64,000 nucleotides of DNA from positions 49,496,572 through 49,560,571 of the forward strand of contig NC_060059.1 of the NCBI RefSeq assembly GCF_020283565.1, given 5' to 3'. This document shows positions 10,017 through 20,363 of the stretch, one piece after another. Origin of the DNA: Trifolium pratense (taxonomy: Eukaryota > Streptophyta > Magnoliopsida > Fabales > Fabaceae). The translations under genes were made by a program, and so were the position numbers. Under the pieces are notes generated by a model that worked only from the letters and a program-made list of their open reading frames with translations, made no database searches and was not told the origin of the DNA. Within the stretch, counting starts at the first letter, position 1; each line of letters opens with the position of its first letter.

Positions 10017-11251
10017 TGATGACGAATCGTCACACTCTCTAATCCAGGCCTATTTTAGCAACATTGGATGCATTTTAGTAGGTTTTTAGCAATAAATATA
10101 AGAGAAATCTAACCATAAGCTTGATTACTTGTTTTGCAAGAAAACAGGAAAAATTGCAGGAAATGGATGTTTTTCACTACGCTGGGGGCGTAGCCCATCA
10201 CGCGCCGCGTGATGGAGCTCACAGGGAGCCAAGATTTTCACTCTGATCACGCGCGGCGGGACACCTGACCACGCGCGGCGTGAAGCCTTGTTCAAGAAGA
10301 AGATTGCTCTCTGACTTGATCACGCGCCGCGTGATACCGTTATCACGCGCGGCGTAGCTGATGGATCTGCAACCACGCGCGGCGTGATAGATCTGACGCG
10401 CGGCGTGGTTGCGTTCAGTATATATGGTTTCTGCATAATTCTGTTTTGGGGTTGGAAAATTCTGCAAATTTGATCTACATTCTGGGTTTGGAAACTTCAA
10501 GATTGGGATTCAAGACTCCAGAGGATAGCTCCAAGCACATCGATAGCATGGATTCACAAGCCATGACGTTGAAGCTAGGACGCGAACGAAGGGAGATGAG
10601 GAGCTAAGCTTCTTTGGAGGTAGGATCTAGGGTAGTCTAGGATATAGATAGATCAGTTGTAATCTGCTATATGTGTAAGAATCTACTCTGTTCATAGTGT
10701 TGATTTAATGCAATTCGATGCTTAATGCTTTATAATCCTTCATTAGTGTTGTAATGATTTCGAGTTAAGTCACGTGCGAGAGTATTGATTTAATTTCTGA
10801 ACTGAATTGCATTGAGCGCTCGAGTGTTTCCGGTCGAGAGATTGAGACATAGAGTGTAGCGAACGATTGACGCGCGTTAATATCATTCGTTGTAGGTAGC
10901 TTCCGCCCGAGAGATCGGGGGAGTATCGACAACGAATAGAGTGGATTTTGACAAGAGATTGCGATTCACTAATTTGTCGATCTAGTTGTGAACACTTGAG
11001 TAGATTCCTATGATATAGTAGATTGCATGTGGTTTAGCTATAGACTAGGCGATTCCGATGATTCTACCTCGCTTTTCCATTATATCAAAGCACGTTTTCT
11101 AACAATTCATCACTCAACTTACCCCCAATTTATGTGTATTTCTTGCATAATGTTTATGAGCACTATTCGACTAGTTTAATCACACAATCCCTGTGGATCG
11201 ATATTTTTATTACTACGTGGTAATTCGTTCACTTGCGAAAATTATCCATCA
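10017..11251 (+). repeat. 3' LTR of the Athila-like element
   Basis: It is a direct repeat of 4155-5389 with the same length. Differences seen by eye lie near 10155 (a/c), 10311 (c/t), 10643 (g/a) and 10876 (a/g), all substitutions. Its last three bases read TGA on the minus strand and act as the stop codon for the interrupted env-like ORF of element C. Confidence 0.93.
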
Positions 11252-13264
11252 GGAAACATCCTTCTCCATTTTGGTTCTCTTAGGTCTGGTGCTAGGACCA
11301 GCAGCAGCAGGATTATCAGCATGTGGAGCAGCATCTTCAATGTTTTGACCAGAGGAGCAAAAGGATTTTAGTGAGCCAAAGTGTGGTGGAAAGGAGGGTA
11401 ATGAATTACCAGCAGAGTACAAGGGAATTTGAAGTTGGGGAGGTTCAGGACTTGGAATTTTAAGCAGGCTCTTAAGAAAATCAGAGCTGGATTGAGAATC
11501 ATAGAATGGTGGAGAGAAAAGAGCTTTGTTGGTGAACCTTGGATTGGTGGATAATCCTTCAAGAACATGTGCAGCATTTTGGGAAAGAGTGGGTTGGTTG
11601 TTTAATCCAAAGCTTGAGTCAAAGCCAAGTGAGACATCAAGATTAACAAAAGGAACAGAAATTGTTGGAGTAGGTTCCAAGCTGTGGTTTGCAGAGGGAG
11701 CAAGGTTGAGAACGTTCTCAAACTGTTCTACAATAGCAGTTAAATTTTTGTCAGCTTCAAAAACTTCTCTCTTTCTTTTCTCACCTATAGTAGGTACATC
11801 AGCTGCTTTCTTCATGTGAGATAAGTTTTTCAAATCAAACACTTTGGAGTTATTAAAACTCTTTTCCTTCTTGAGCTCTACCTTGCATTCTCTAAAGACC
11901 TTAGTTAAATGCATTCCATAAGGTAGTGTGATTTTCTTAGAACCAGAAGATGCAGCCTCTATCATGTTGTGAATAATGACATAGGGTAGGTTCAGCTTTT
12001 TCCCAGTTCCTAGATGATGCGTAACCATTAAATCTCCATCATAAACTTTCTCTCGAGTTCCTATTCTTGGAAAGATATGGTTTTGGACCATATTGAATAA
12101 CACCTTGTATTCATTTTTTAGGTAAGAAGCAGGTGGTTGAGGTAATTTTGCACCTTCAGCAACAAACATCTCCTGAATTAAATCCTCCTTTTTAACTTGA
12201 GCTTCAGAGTACCAAGTGTCTCCAATCAACTTGGCTCCATCAATGGGTAGATTGAGATACTTTCCTAAGATCTCAGGGGTTAGATTGATTTCAACATTCC
12301 TAAGGGTTGACTTAATTAGATCATTCTCAGGATCAACTTTGGCATTGAAATAGAAAGCTTGAACTACTCTAGGGTAGACAGTTTCTCTCATTTTAAATAG
12401 GTGAGTCCAACCTTGTGCTTCAGTAAGCTTCATTACATCTATTCCCCCACTAGCAAGGTTTGCAAAGTCATAATACCTACAGCTAGGGACAGGTTTCACA
12501 TTCCAGAACAAATCAAAATCTTCTCTTTCAGAGTAGTGAATAAGAGGGATTACCATATTTTTAGGGAGCAGTTGAGTTAGAGTTGGTTCTTCAGTTACTG
12601 GAGATTTCCCTTTTTCTCCATCATCAACTGAGTTCTTCTCAGCTTCTTCTTCTTCAGAACTTGATGTCTTTCCTTTTTCAGCAACATACTTTTCCAAATG
12701 ATCAAGGAAAGCTTTGCTTGGAGTTCTTGTTTTGACAGGAGCAGATTTGGTGGTTTGAGTTGATTTTGAGGGTTCAACAATTTTGGAAAGAGGTTTTATG
12801 TGACGAGTGAGAGAGGTGGTTTCCATTTCTTCAGAGTCACTGTCATTGACTTCATAAATGGTGTTGTCTATGACAGGTTTCTTAGTTCCACCACCAGATA
12901 ACAATCTAGCTGATCTTCTTACTTGAGGGATTTTGGTTGATTTGGATATGGATTTTGTGTAAACAATGAGAGGTTTTGGAGGAGGGTTAGAGGATTGAGA
13001 AATTGATTTAGAACTATCTTCTTGAGAGAGTTTCATGATAGTCTCAGCAATGATTTTCTCAGTGTTTCCTAATTCCACCAAGGGATTTGATGGGTTTTGT
13101 TGAAAAATTTCTGTATCAGAGTTAGGAGCGGTTGCGAGAGTTTCAGAAATAGTTTCAGAGATGGGAGAAGGAGGTGGAACAGGCGGTTGAGATGGTGATT
13201 CATTTTCAGCAGTTGGTGGAGGAATGGGAGCTGGAATACGGCCGGTGTTCTTGGTTCTTGCCAT
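11249..13264 (-). pseudogene. Env-like ORF of element C, 3' end cut off by the nested insertion
   Basis: On the minus strand, ATG at 13264 opens a 671-residue frame whose stop (11249-11251) lies wholly inside the Athila LTR, so the natural end is elsewhere (3919-4154). The first 230 residues are low-complexity: proline-rich, then serine/threonine/lysine-rich, then acidic (SSSEEEEAEK). Residues about 240-470 are globular, with SEREDFDLFWNV, LTEAQGWTHLFKMRETVYP and LGTGKKLNLPYVIIHNMIE, comparable in layout to the PF20167-like region of plant element accessory ORFs. The C-terminal third is proline/serine-rich. It sits 330 bp downstream of pol, the env-like position of Sireviruses. No signal peptide or membrane span is visible. 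Confidence 0.75.
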
Positions 13265-13594
13265 TGAGAATGAAGAGAGATCGACGGTTTTGGGAGGAAG
13301 GATGAGAGAAAAAGGAGCAGTTATTGATTTGATTTAAAGAGGGAAGATAAGAAGGGTTTTGTCCAATGAAAAAGAAGTAGGTGTACTTGAATGTACTATT
13401 TGTCTTGGAACTCTAAACTACATCTTACTTAAACTATTTTAAAGGTACTTAGCTATTAATATATGCATAATAACCTAGGCCAAATAGGATAGACAACTTA
13501 TTTAAGACTTCTTAGTTTTTTAAAAAAATATGTTTTTGAGTAGAGAGAAGGTCGTGACTTCTGACTGGTTTCAAGAACGTTCTAAGACTGTTCT
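13265..13594 (-). other. Spacer between pol and env-like ORF of element C
   Basis: This 330-bp non-coding interval corresponds to the 450-bp interval in elements A and B. AT-rich; no convincing promoter or splice signal was identified. Confidence 0.5.
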
Positions 13595-16500
13595 TTAAAC
13601 AGGGTTTTTTATTATTTTTAATTTTTCTTTAATAAAATTAAAACGTTCTTCTACTAATGGCTTAGTAAAAATGTCTGCTAGTTGATTATGAGTATCTACA
13701 AAGGTTAATTCAACTTCCTTTTTATTAACATGATCTCTAATGAAATGGTGTTTTATTTCAATGTGTTTTGATCTTGAATGCTGAATAGGGTTTTTTGATA
13801 AATTGATAGCACTAGTATTATCACATAAAATTTTAATATTTGTGTACCTTAATGAGAAGTCTTCAAGTTGGTTTTTGATCCAAATCACTTGAGAGCAACA
13901 ATTTGCAGCAGACACATATTCTGCTTCAATTGTTGAAAGTGCTATGGTATTTTGTTTTCTGCAACACCAACTTACAAGTGCTTCTCCAAGAAATTGACAT
14001 GCTCCACTTGTGCTTTTTCTTTCTAATTTATCCCCAGCATAGTCAGCATCACAATATGCTATAAGATCAAAATGTGAACCCTTTTTGTACCATAGACCAG
14101 TATCAGGTGTTCCCACCAAGTATCTAAAAATTCTCTTGACAGCAGTAAGATGTGATTCTTTTGGAGATGATTGAAACCTTGCACATAACCCTACTGAGAA
14201 GACAATGTCTGGTCTACTTGCAGTCAAATAAAGGAGTGATCCAATCATTCCTCTATATTCCTTTTCAGATACATCCTTTCCTTTTTCATCTTTGTCTAAG
14301 CTTGTTGATGGATGCATTGGAGTAGGCATAATCTTAGCCTCATTCATCTTAAACTTTTTGAGGAGATCTTTGACATATTTTTCTTGACTTATAAATATTC
14401 CTTCTTCAAGTTGTTTGATTTGAAGACCCAAGAAGAATCTAAGTTCTCCCATCATACTCATCTCAAATTCACTTTGCATGAGGGTTGAGAATTCTTCACA
14501 CATTGTTTCATTTGTAGCTCCAAAGATGATATCATCAACATAAACTTGAACTACTAAAAGATCATTTTGGTTTTCCTTTCTAAAAAGTGTGGTATCTATT
14601 TTTCCTCTAGAAAAACCATTGTTTAAAAGGAAAGTGCTTAATCTTTCATACCATGCTCTTGGAGCTTGCTTAAGCCCATAAAGAGCTTTAGTTAGCTTAA
14701 AAACATGATCTGGTCTATGTTGGTCAATAAAACCAGGTGGTTGATGAACATAGACTTCTTCATTTAAGAATCCATTTAGAAAAGCACTTTTGACATCCAT
14801 TTGAAAAAGTTTTAAGCATTTATGAGATGCATATGCAAGTAGTATTCTAATTGCTTCTAACCTGGCCACTGGTGCAAAGGTTTCATCATAATCAATACCT
14901 TCTTGTTGATTGTATCCTTGAGCCACAAGTCTTGCCTTGTTCCTTATAACTTTTCCTTCTTCATCAAGTTTATTCCTAAAGACCCATTTAGTACCAATAA
15001 TTGAATTTTCTTGAGGTTTAGGTACTAGCTTCCATACTTCATTTCTTTCAAATTGCAGAAGCTCTTCCTTCATAGCTTCAGTCCATGATTCATCTATGAT
15101 TGCTTCATCTATTGATTTTGGTTCTATTTGAGAAATCATAGCTAGATTGTTTTCTTTATTCTGAGTAGCTCTTCTTGTTCTTACACCATCTGCTGTACTT
15201 CCAATGATTTGTTCTTGTGGATGATAATTGACCATTTTCCATGTCCTTGGAGGAGCTTGTGAGGATTCTTCTATTTCATTAGTTTTCCTTTTCTGATTTG
15301 TGATTTCCTCTTCCTCATCAGCAATTATGGTTGTTTGTTCCTCAAACTCATCAAACTTTACATGCATGCTTTCTTCCATGGCTTGAGTTCTTAGGTTATA
15401 AATTCTATATGCTTTTGAAGTTAAAGAATATCCTAAGAATATTCCTTTGTCTGATTTTGAGTCAAACTTACCCAGATTATCTCTAATATTAAGAATGTAG
15501 CAGTAGCAGCCAAAAATATGAAAATATGATATGTTAGGTTTTTTATCCTTCCAGATTTCATAAGGTGTTTTCTTTAAAACTTTTCTAATAGTTACTCTGT
15601 TCAAGATATAGCAAGCAGTGTTTATGGCTTCAGCCCAAAAATATTTTTCCACATTTGATTCATTTATCATAGTTCTTGCCATTTCTTGTAGAGTTCTATT
15701 TTTTCTTTCTACAACTCCATTTTGTTGTGGAGTTCTAGGACAAGAAAAATTATGAGAAATACCATTTTCATTAAAAAAAGGTTTCAAACAGAGAGTTTTC
15801 AAATTCACCTCCATGATCACTTCTAATGGAGATAATTTTTGTTTCTTTTTCATTTTGAACTTTTAAGCAAAAGTTTTTGAAAGCTTCAAAAGAGTCATCT
15901 TTTTGTTTTAAAAATAACACCCAAGTAAATCTGGAATAATCATCTACAATAACAAAACCATAATTCTTACCTCCAAGACTTGTAGTTCTGACTGGTCCAA
16001 ATAAGTCTATGTGAAGTAGTTCAAGAGGTCTTTTGGTTGAAATAAATTCCTTTAGTTTAAAACTACTTTTTACCTGTTTTCCTCTTGCACATGATTCACA
16101 TAACTTATCATTTTCAAAACTTATCTTTGGTAATCCTCTTACTAGATCAAGTTTAGAAAGTTTTGAAATGGTTTTCATACTTATATGTCCTGCCCTTTTG
16201 TGCCAAATCCATTTGTCTTTTTCAAGAGACACAAAACATGATTCATCAGGGAGTTCATCTAAGTATGATATAAACATTCTTCTTTCTTGATCCATTGAAA
16301 AGAATTTTGTCAGAAGATGAGTGTTTGATTTCACATGTATCAGGTTTAAATATAACCTCAAAACCATTGTCACATAATTGACTAATGCTTATTAAGTTAT
16401 GTTTAAGACCTTCTACATAATGGACATTTTCAATTTTAGCAGAGTTTATCTTACCAATTGTACCTTTACCTTTGATAGTAGCTGTCTCATTATTACCAAA

Positions 16501-16626
16501 AGTAACTGATCCTCCTTCTTTCTTTTCAAAGGAAAGAAAGCTTTGTCTATCTCCAGTCATATGTCTGGAGCAGCCACTGTCCAAGTACCATGGCTTCTTC
16601 TTGACTGTGAGAAGACATTCCTGCAT
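13595..16626 (-). pseudogene. pol: Frameshifted pol of element C (protease-integrase-RT-RNase H)
   Basis: Three overlapping minus-strand frames together cover a Copia pol. The first (16255-16626) carries the aspartic protease motif [13 protein letters not shown]. The second (15771-16373) carries the integrase zinc-binding region and the first catalytic aspartates ([17 protein letters not shown]). The third (13595-15853) carries the integrase [12 protein letters not shown] glutamate, reverse transcriptase ([30 protein letters not shown]) and RNase H ([17 protein letters not shown]). One break lies at the T/A homopolymer at 15773-15779, the other at about 16262-16290. Each looks like a small indel, so no full polyprotein can be made. 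Confidence 0.88.
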
Positions 16627-17680
16627 TTATTTTTAGCATGTTTTTAGGTACCCATATTCTTCTGGGTCCTTGATGGTTAGTGTTATAATGATTCTTCTTA
16701 TGTTGGTAAGAAGAATTCCTATATGTTTGTTTAAAGGTTGATTTTTTAAGATTGTTCTGAGAACGTTCTAAAAAATATTTCCTATGATAATTTTGTTGTC
16801 TAGATTTTCTAAAACAAAAGGGTTCAAGATGTCCTTCCTTATGACAGTATGAACATTTGTATATAGGTTTATTTGGAACAAAAAGTTTCTTGTATAATTT
16901 TTGATTTTCAAAACCTAGGCCTGTTTTGCTAGAACTGCATTTTTGGGATCCTAGAATATTTTCAAAGGTTTTAGTAGACTTTACAAATTTGGTTATGTCA
17001 TTTTCAAGTTTTGAGATATTTTCCTTTAGTATTCTATTTTCTGTTTGTATGTTAGGGTTGATTTGTTCCTTCTGATTTTCTCTAAGTTCTTCTAATTTTC
17101 TTTTATGAGCAATTTCCATGTTTTTGATTATCACTTTTAATGTCTTATTTTCAGTTTTATATTCATCCTTTTCTTTGGAAATTTTGGTTGCTTCTTCCTG
17201 AAGCTGATCATATTTTTTATTTAGACTTAAGCTATCATAAAATAAATTATCAAACAGATGTTCAGCTTTTTTGACAAGAAGAACAAGTTTCAGCATTTAC
17301 CTCTTGTGTCTCTGATCTTGTCATAAGGCATATGTTTGCTTCTTGTTCTTCTTCTTCTTCTAGGAGTTCATCTAATTCATCCCAGGTTGCCATCATTGAT
17401 TTCTTTGCAAAAGGTTTTTTGAGTTTTGGACAGTCACTTTTGTAGTGTCCAAATTGATTGCATTCATAGCATTGAATTTTGCTCATGTCAACTTCAGATT
17501 TTGCACTATTTCTTTTATTTGGAAATGTTCTTCTCATTTGATTTCTTCTCATCATGAGTCTTTGAATTCTCCTTGAGAGTAGAGCAAATTCTTCTTCATT
17601 ATCTTCATCAAGCAAGTCTTTGCTGAAAAGAATTTCTTTCTGCTGAAGACATTCTTTTGTTTGAGAGTCCAAAGCAATCA
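16547..17680 (-). pseudogene. gag: Truncated, frameshifted gag of element C
   Basis: Two overlapping minus-strand frames (17262-17681 and 16547-17296) encode the C-terminal half of a Copia gag. Two CCHC zinc knuckles are visible: CYECNQFGHYKSDC in the first and CSYCHKEGHLEPFC in the second. A lysine/glutamate-rich coiled-coil region lies between them. The frame changes at about 17262-17296. The N-terminal capsid domain (UBN2 type in elements A and B) is missing because the element ends at 17680; the apparent ATG at 17679-17681 straddles the breakpoint and is not a real start. Confidence 0.82.
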
Positions 17681-17855
17681 TTTTTTATGTTCTTATTATT
17701 CATAGATAACTTTCTTAAAGTGTGTAAGTTATTCTCAAAGAGTTTGATTCTTATGTAAAAATTTGTTTGCACCTTTAGCAAATTACATGCAATCATATTA
17801 ACATTCTTAATGATCTAACTTTTATGATTTTGTTTTGATGTATACAATGTTGTAG

Positions 17856-18067
17856 ATGTGGTGCAAAAAGATGATTTCAAATTTTGTCGCCAAAGTATGA
17901 CATTGAGTGGAAATTGTCAAAATTCTCCTACATGCTTTACAGTATTCAATGCTAAATATGGAGCAAGCGCCACCACTCACAATTGTAATTGTCAAGATGC
18001 TGGTAAAAGCCACACTTGTTCATGCTGTATTAATTGTGATTATACAGATGGTAAAACTCCTTGTTAG
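17856..18067 (+). pseudogene. Cysteine-rich peptide gene copy 1, exon 2 only
   Basis: This copy has the whole of exon 2, with the same mature-peptide coding sequence as the other copies, preceded by 175 bp of intron ending in a normal acceptor (ttgtag). Exon 1, the signal peptide and the promoter are gone because the array starts at 17681 inside the intron. Upstream DNA is the truncated gag of element C on the other strand. Without a start codon, donor site or promoter it is almost certainly not expressed as a secreted peptide. Its 3' flank shares variants with copies 9 and 10 (gaacttataatc, caatagtacc) rather than with its neighbour, copy 2. Confidence 0.88.
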
Positions 18068-19771
18068 AATCTCAAATAGTGCACTATGTTATCAACTTAG
18101 TGTGGCGAGAGGTTGAACTTATAATCTCATGGAAGTTGAATTCAAGTTGTACACTGGTCAATAGTACCATTATTATTAATAAGAATTTTCTTTGTCAATG
18201 TTTTATAAAAACTTTATTAATATTGTTAAAAATTAATATAATTTAATAAATAATGTCTTGACGTCCCAATAATTGTGTTGTTATGTTTTGAGTTTTGGTA
18301 CGATCTTATTATCTTTTTTTATTTTCATTTCAATAAATATATAAATAGTTTATTTGTGAGAAATGTTGGCGGGTGAGATTATTAAACTCTCAACTCTTAT
18401 CTTTTCAACCCTTTTATCAAATGAAAAAGAAAAAGCAACAAAACCTAAAGAAACTAAAGACTAATGCCTTTATATATTGATTGAAAAGGCATTTGTAAAA
18501 ATATAAGAAATATCAACAAGATAACAAGTGCAAATCTAAGTTTGTAGGAAATTGATATATTTTTGAACCCCAGACTATCCACTCAATTTAAAGGTGAAAT
18601 TATAGTCACTATTCACTAGGCTAATTGACTAAAAAAAATGTAAATTATAATCTTAAGATGTGAAGTTCGAATCCTGTCAGGAACAATTGTAAAATCGGCA
18701 TCAATGCACTTAAATTAATAATAATAAAAAAAATATAAATTATAAATCCTATTGATATCTTAATAATATTTTACTGTAAGTATAAACATTAGTAAGTGGT
18801 GTAACAGGCACATGAACCGGTGCATTCGAAAAGTATGAACCTGTTCAGAGACAAATTATTAATAATATAAAATCTTGAACAACTTATGCATCGATGCAAG
18901 CAGGCCATGCGTAGTTCAAGATCCCCGTGAACTAATTCATGCACCGGTGCAAGAATGTCTCGGGTTTTTAGAAACCAAGCTATGAACCAGTTCAAATGAG
19001 CCACGAATCGGTGCATGAAATCCGGAAGACATGCACTGGTTCATACCATGTATGCATTGGTTAAAAAATGCTGATATTTGAAAAATAAGCTAAGTTCAAT
19101 GCATTTTTGAAAACCTATTTAGAAAATTGTGATTCTAAAATTGTCTTAATCAAATCAATCTATTTTAATCTTATTTTTGACATCATTCAAAACAAACGAG
19201 AGTGTATGTGCACGAACAATTAGGTGCATAATTATACCTTTAGAAGTAAATTTTTAATCTATGGTCCTGCACACTAGAACATACATCAGAGTATCCAATC
19301 GTTCTATTACACATTGTTATCATAAACACCTTAGAGAAATTGTTCTAGAATCCATTTTGGTTCAACAATAATGTTTTTAATTATGTGGTAATTATTAAAT
19401 AATTTATTAAAAATTAAAATTTATAAAATTTTAAATTAAATTTTTTAAATTTTACAGCGTTAGTACTCTTCCATTCCAATTATTTATTTGGTTTGAAAAC
19501 TTTTTTTTTCGGTAAATAAGGGAGCAACAAAGAGACTACCAGGACCACCCTATATATAAAATAAAGTCGAAGAAATATATTTTTAAGGACTACAATCAAG
19601 GCCTAAAATATTTAAAATTTAATTTCTTACTATTTAATGTTATCAAAAGAATATAATAATAAAAAATTTACTAAATATTTTTAAACGTGGACCGAACTAA
19701 TTGACTAATATACACTGAACATTTATATTTGGCAAATAATATAGAGTTACTATATGAGTGGTTAGCGATGT
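18068..19771. other. Array spacer of unit 1 (representative)
   Basis: This is the non-genic part of a unit, repeated with period about 2296 bp. It contains the 3' flank of the gene with AATAAA at 18245-18250, about 178 bp after the stop; a palindrome-rich block at 18806-19065; a very AT-rich stretch near 19380-19450; and a second TATA-like run (cctatatataaa) near 19549. Open frames of 60-75 codons occur in every unit on either strand but have no start context, splice context or recognisable product, so I treat them as incidental. Confidence 0.6.
18806..19065. repeat. Palindrome-rich block within each array unit
   Basis: About ten copies of short related words (catgaaccggtgcat, tgcatcgatgca, gcaccggtgc, tgaaccagttca, gaatcggtgcatga, tgcactggttcat) lie within 260 bp. 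Many are self-complementary or complementary to one another, so single strands could fold extensively. Equivalent blocks lie at 21102, 23398, 25694, 27990, 30285, 32582, 34879 and 49235; in the tenth unit (from 51531) the block is interrupted by element B and finishes at 63954-64000. Their CpG-bearing words resemble in style the palindromes of the Athila LTR, so the block may derive from an old LTR. Function unknown. Confidence 0.75.
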
Positions 19772-19779
19772 CTATATAT
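19772..19779 (+). promoter_or_regulatory. TATA box of cysteine-rich peptide gene copy 2 (representative)
   Basis: CTATATAT stands 92 bp before the ATG, followed by a GT-rich and GA-rich leader (tgtgtgtatgtgtgagagag) and the common plant leader word tttagggtttc. The same box is 92 bp upstream of the ATG in every complete copy: 22068, 24364, 26660, 28955, 31252, 33549, 47905 and 50200. Assigned by motif and constant position. Confidence 0.65.
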
Positions 19780-19863
19780 TTTTGTGTGTATGTGTGAGAG
19801 AGAGTAATTCATCATTCTGCACATTGTCTCAGCATCTTTAGGGTTTCATTTGAGAATATCATC

Positions 19864-20363
19864 ATGATGAAAGTAGAAAGCATTCTCTTAGCCGTTGGAA
19901 TTTTATTTGCTCTCTTCAACCTCAACTACGGCTCAGGTAAACATATCACTTTCCATTATTAATTTTAATATTAGAATTTTTTATGTTCTTATTATTCATA
20001 GATAACTTTCTTAAAGTGTGTAAGTTATTCTCAAAGAGTTTGATTCTTATGTAAAAATTTGTTTGCACCTTTAGCAAATTACATGCAATCATATTAACAT
20101 TCTTAATGATCTAACTTTTATGATTTTGTTTTGATGTATACAATGTTGTAGATGTGGTGCAAAAAGATGATTTCAAATTTTGTCGCCAAAGTATGACATT
20201 GAGTGGAAATTGTCAAAATTCTCCTACATGCTTTACAGTATTCAATGCTAAATATGGAGCAAGCGCCACCACTCACAATTGTAATTGTCAAGATGCTGGT
20301 AAAAGCCACACTTGTTCATGCTGTATTAATTGTGATTATACAGATGGTAAAACTCCTTGTTAG
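19864..20363 (+). CDS. Secreted ten-cysteine peptide, array copy 2 (two exons)
   Basis: Exon 1 is 19864-19936 and exon 2 is 20152-20363, with a 215-bp GT-AG intron (gtaaac...ttgtag) splitting one codon. The product is 94 residues. Residues 1 to about 24 form a hydrophobic signal peptide (MMKVESILLAVGILFALF). The mature part has ten cysteines spaced C-x9-C-x5-C-x16-C-x-C-x8-C-x-C-C-x2-C-x8-C and ends in cysteine. Acidic and basic residues balance, unlike strongly cationic antimicrobial peptides. Size, gene structure and secretion signal fit the broad plant defensin-like or cysteine-rich peptide class, but I do not recognise the exact family. Five disulfides are likely by inference. AATAAA lies 178 bp after the stop. 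Residue 5 is Glu in copies 2-4. Confidence 0.82.

Larger units (their letters stand above)
4155..11251 (+). mobile_element. Athila-like Ty3/Gypsy LTR retrotransposon, non-autonomous (gag + accessory ORF, no pol)
   Basis: Two 1235-bp LTRs (4155-5389 and 10017-11251), each starting TG and ending CA, bound this 7097-bp element. It is flanked by a perfect five-base target duplication, GGAAA, at 4150-4154 and 11252-11256. Comparing the LTRs by eye I find four substitutions, so the insertion is recent. The primer-binding site matches tRNA-Asp. The interior holds a gag of Athila type, then a CACTA-transposon end, then an accessory ORF and a long 3' untranslated region. There is no protease, reverse transcriptase, RNase H or integrase, so it would need enzymes from a relative. 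It is nested in the env-like ORF of element C. Confidence 0.9.
1774..17680 (-). mobile_element. Element C: 5'-truncated, decayed Sirevirus-type Ty1/Copia retrotransposon
   Basis: Read on the minus strand, this is a Copia element in the order gag (partial), protease, integrase, reverse transcriptase, RNase H, env-like ORF, polypurine tract, 3' LTR. The gene order, the pol sequence and the extra ORF after pol match elements A and B, so it belongs to the same broad Sirevirus-like group but is clearly more diverged. The 5' LTR, primer-binding site and N-terminal half of gag are absent: the element stops at 17680, where array DNA begins. Pol and gag carry frameshifts. A 7.1-kb Athila-like element is nested in its env-like ORF (4155-11251). 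It cannot move on its own. Confidence 0.85.

Noticed and set aside
17822..18013. Minus-strand 63-codon frame opposite exon 2 in each unit
   Set aside because: It is the reverse shadow of exon 2 and the intron; its conservation follows from the sense gene.
17856..18067. Copy 1 as a functional single-exon peptide gene
   Set aside because: There is no in-frame ATG or signal peptide upstream; the reading frame only appears to start because GTG codons follow the acceptor.
18061..18246. Plus-strand 61-codon frame after each exon 2, and the 69-codon frame overlapping exon 2
   Set aside because: Alternative-frame or 3'-flank reading; residues change among units without pattern and there is no start context.
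18665..18674. gttcgaatcc, like the B box of a tRNA gene or SINE, in each unit
   Set aside because: A degenerate A-box-like word lies upstream, but no cloverleaf forms and no tRNA-like body is seen; at most an old SINE-like remnant.
18789..19016. Minus-strand 75-codon frame repeated in every array unit, with several cysteines
   Set aside because: It lies across the palindrome block, has no signal peptide, promoter or poly(A) context, and its repetition is explained by unit duplication.
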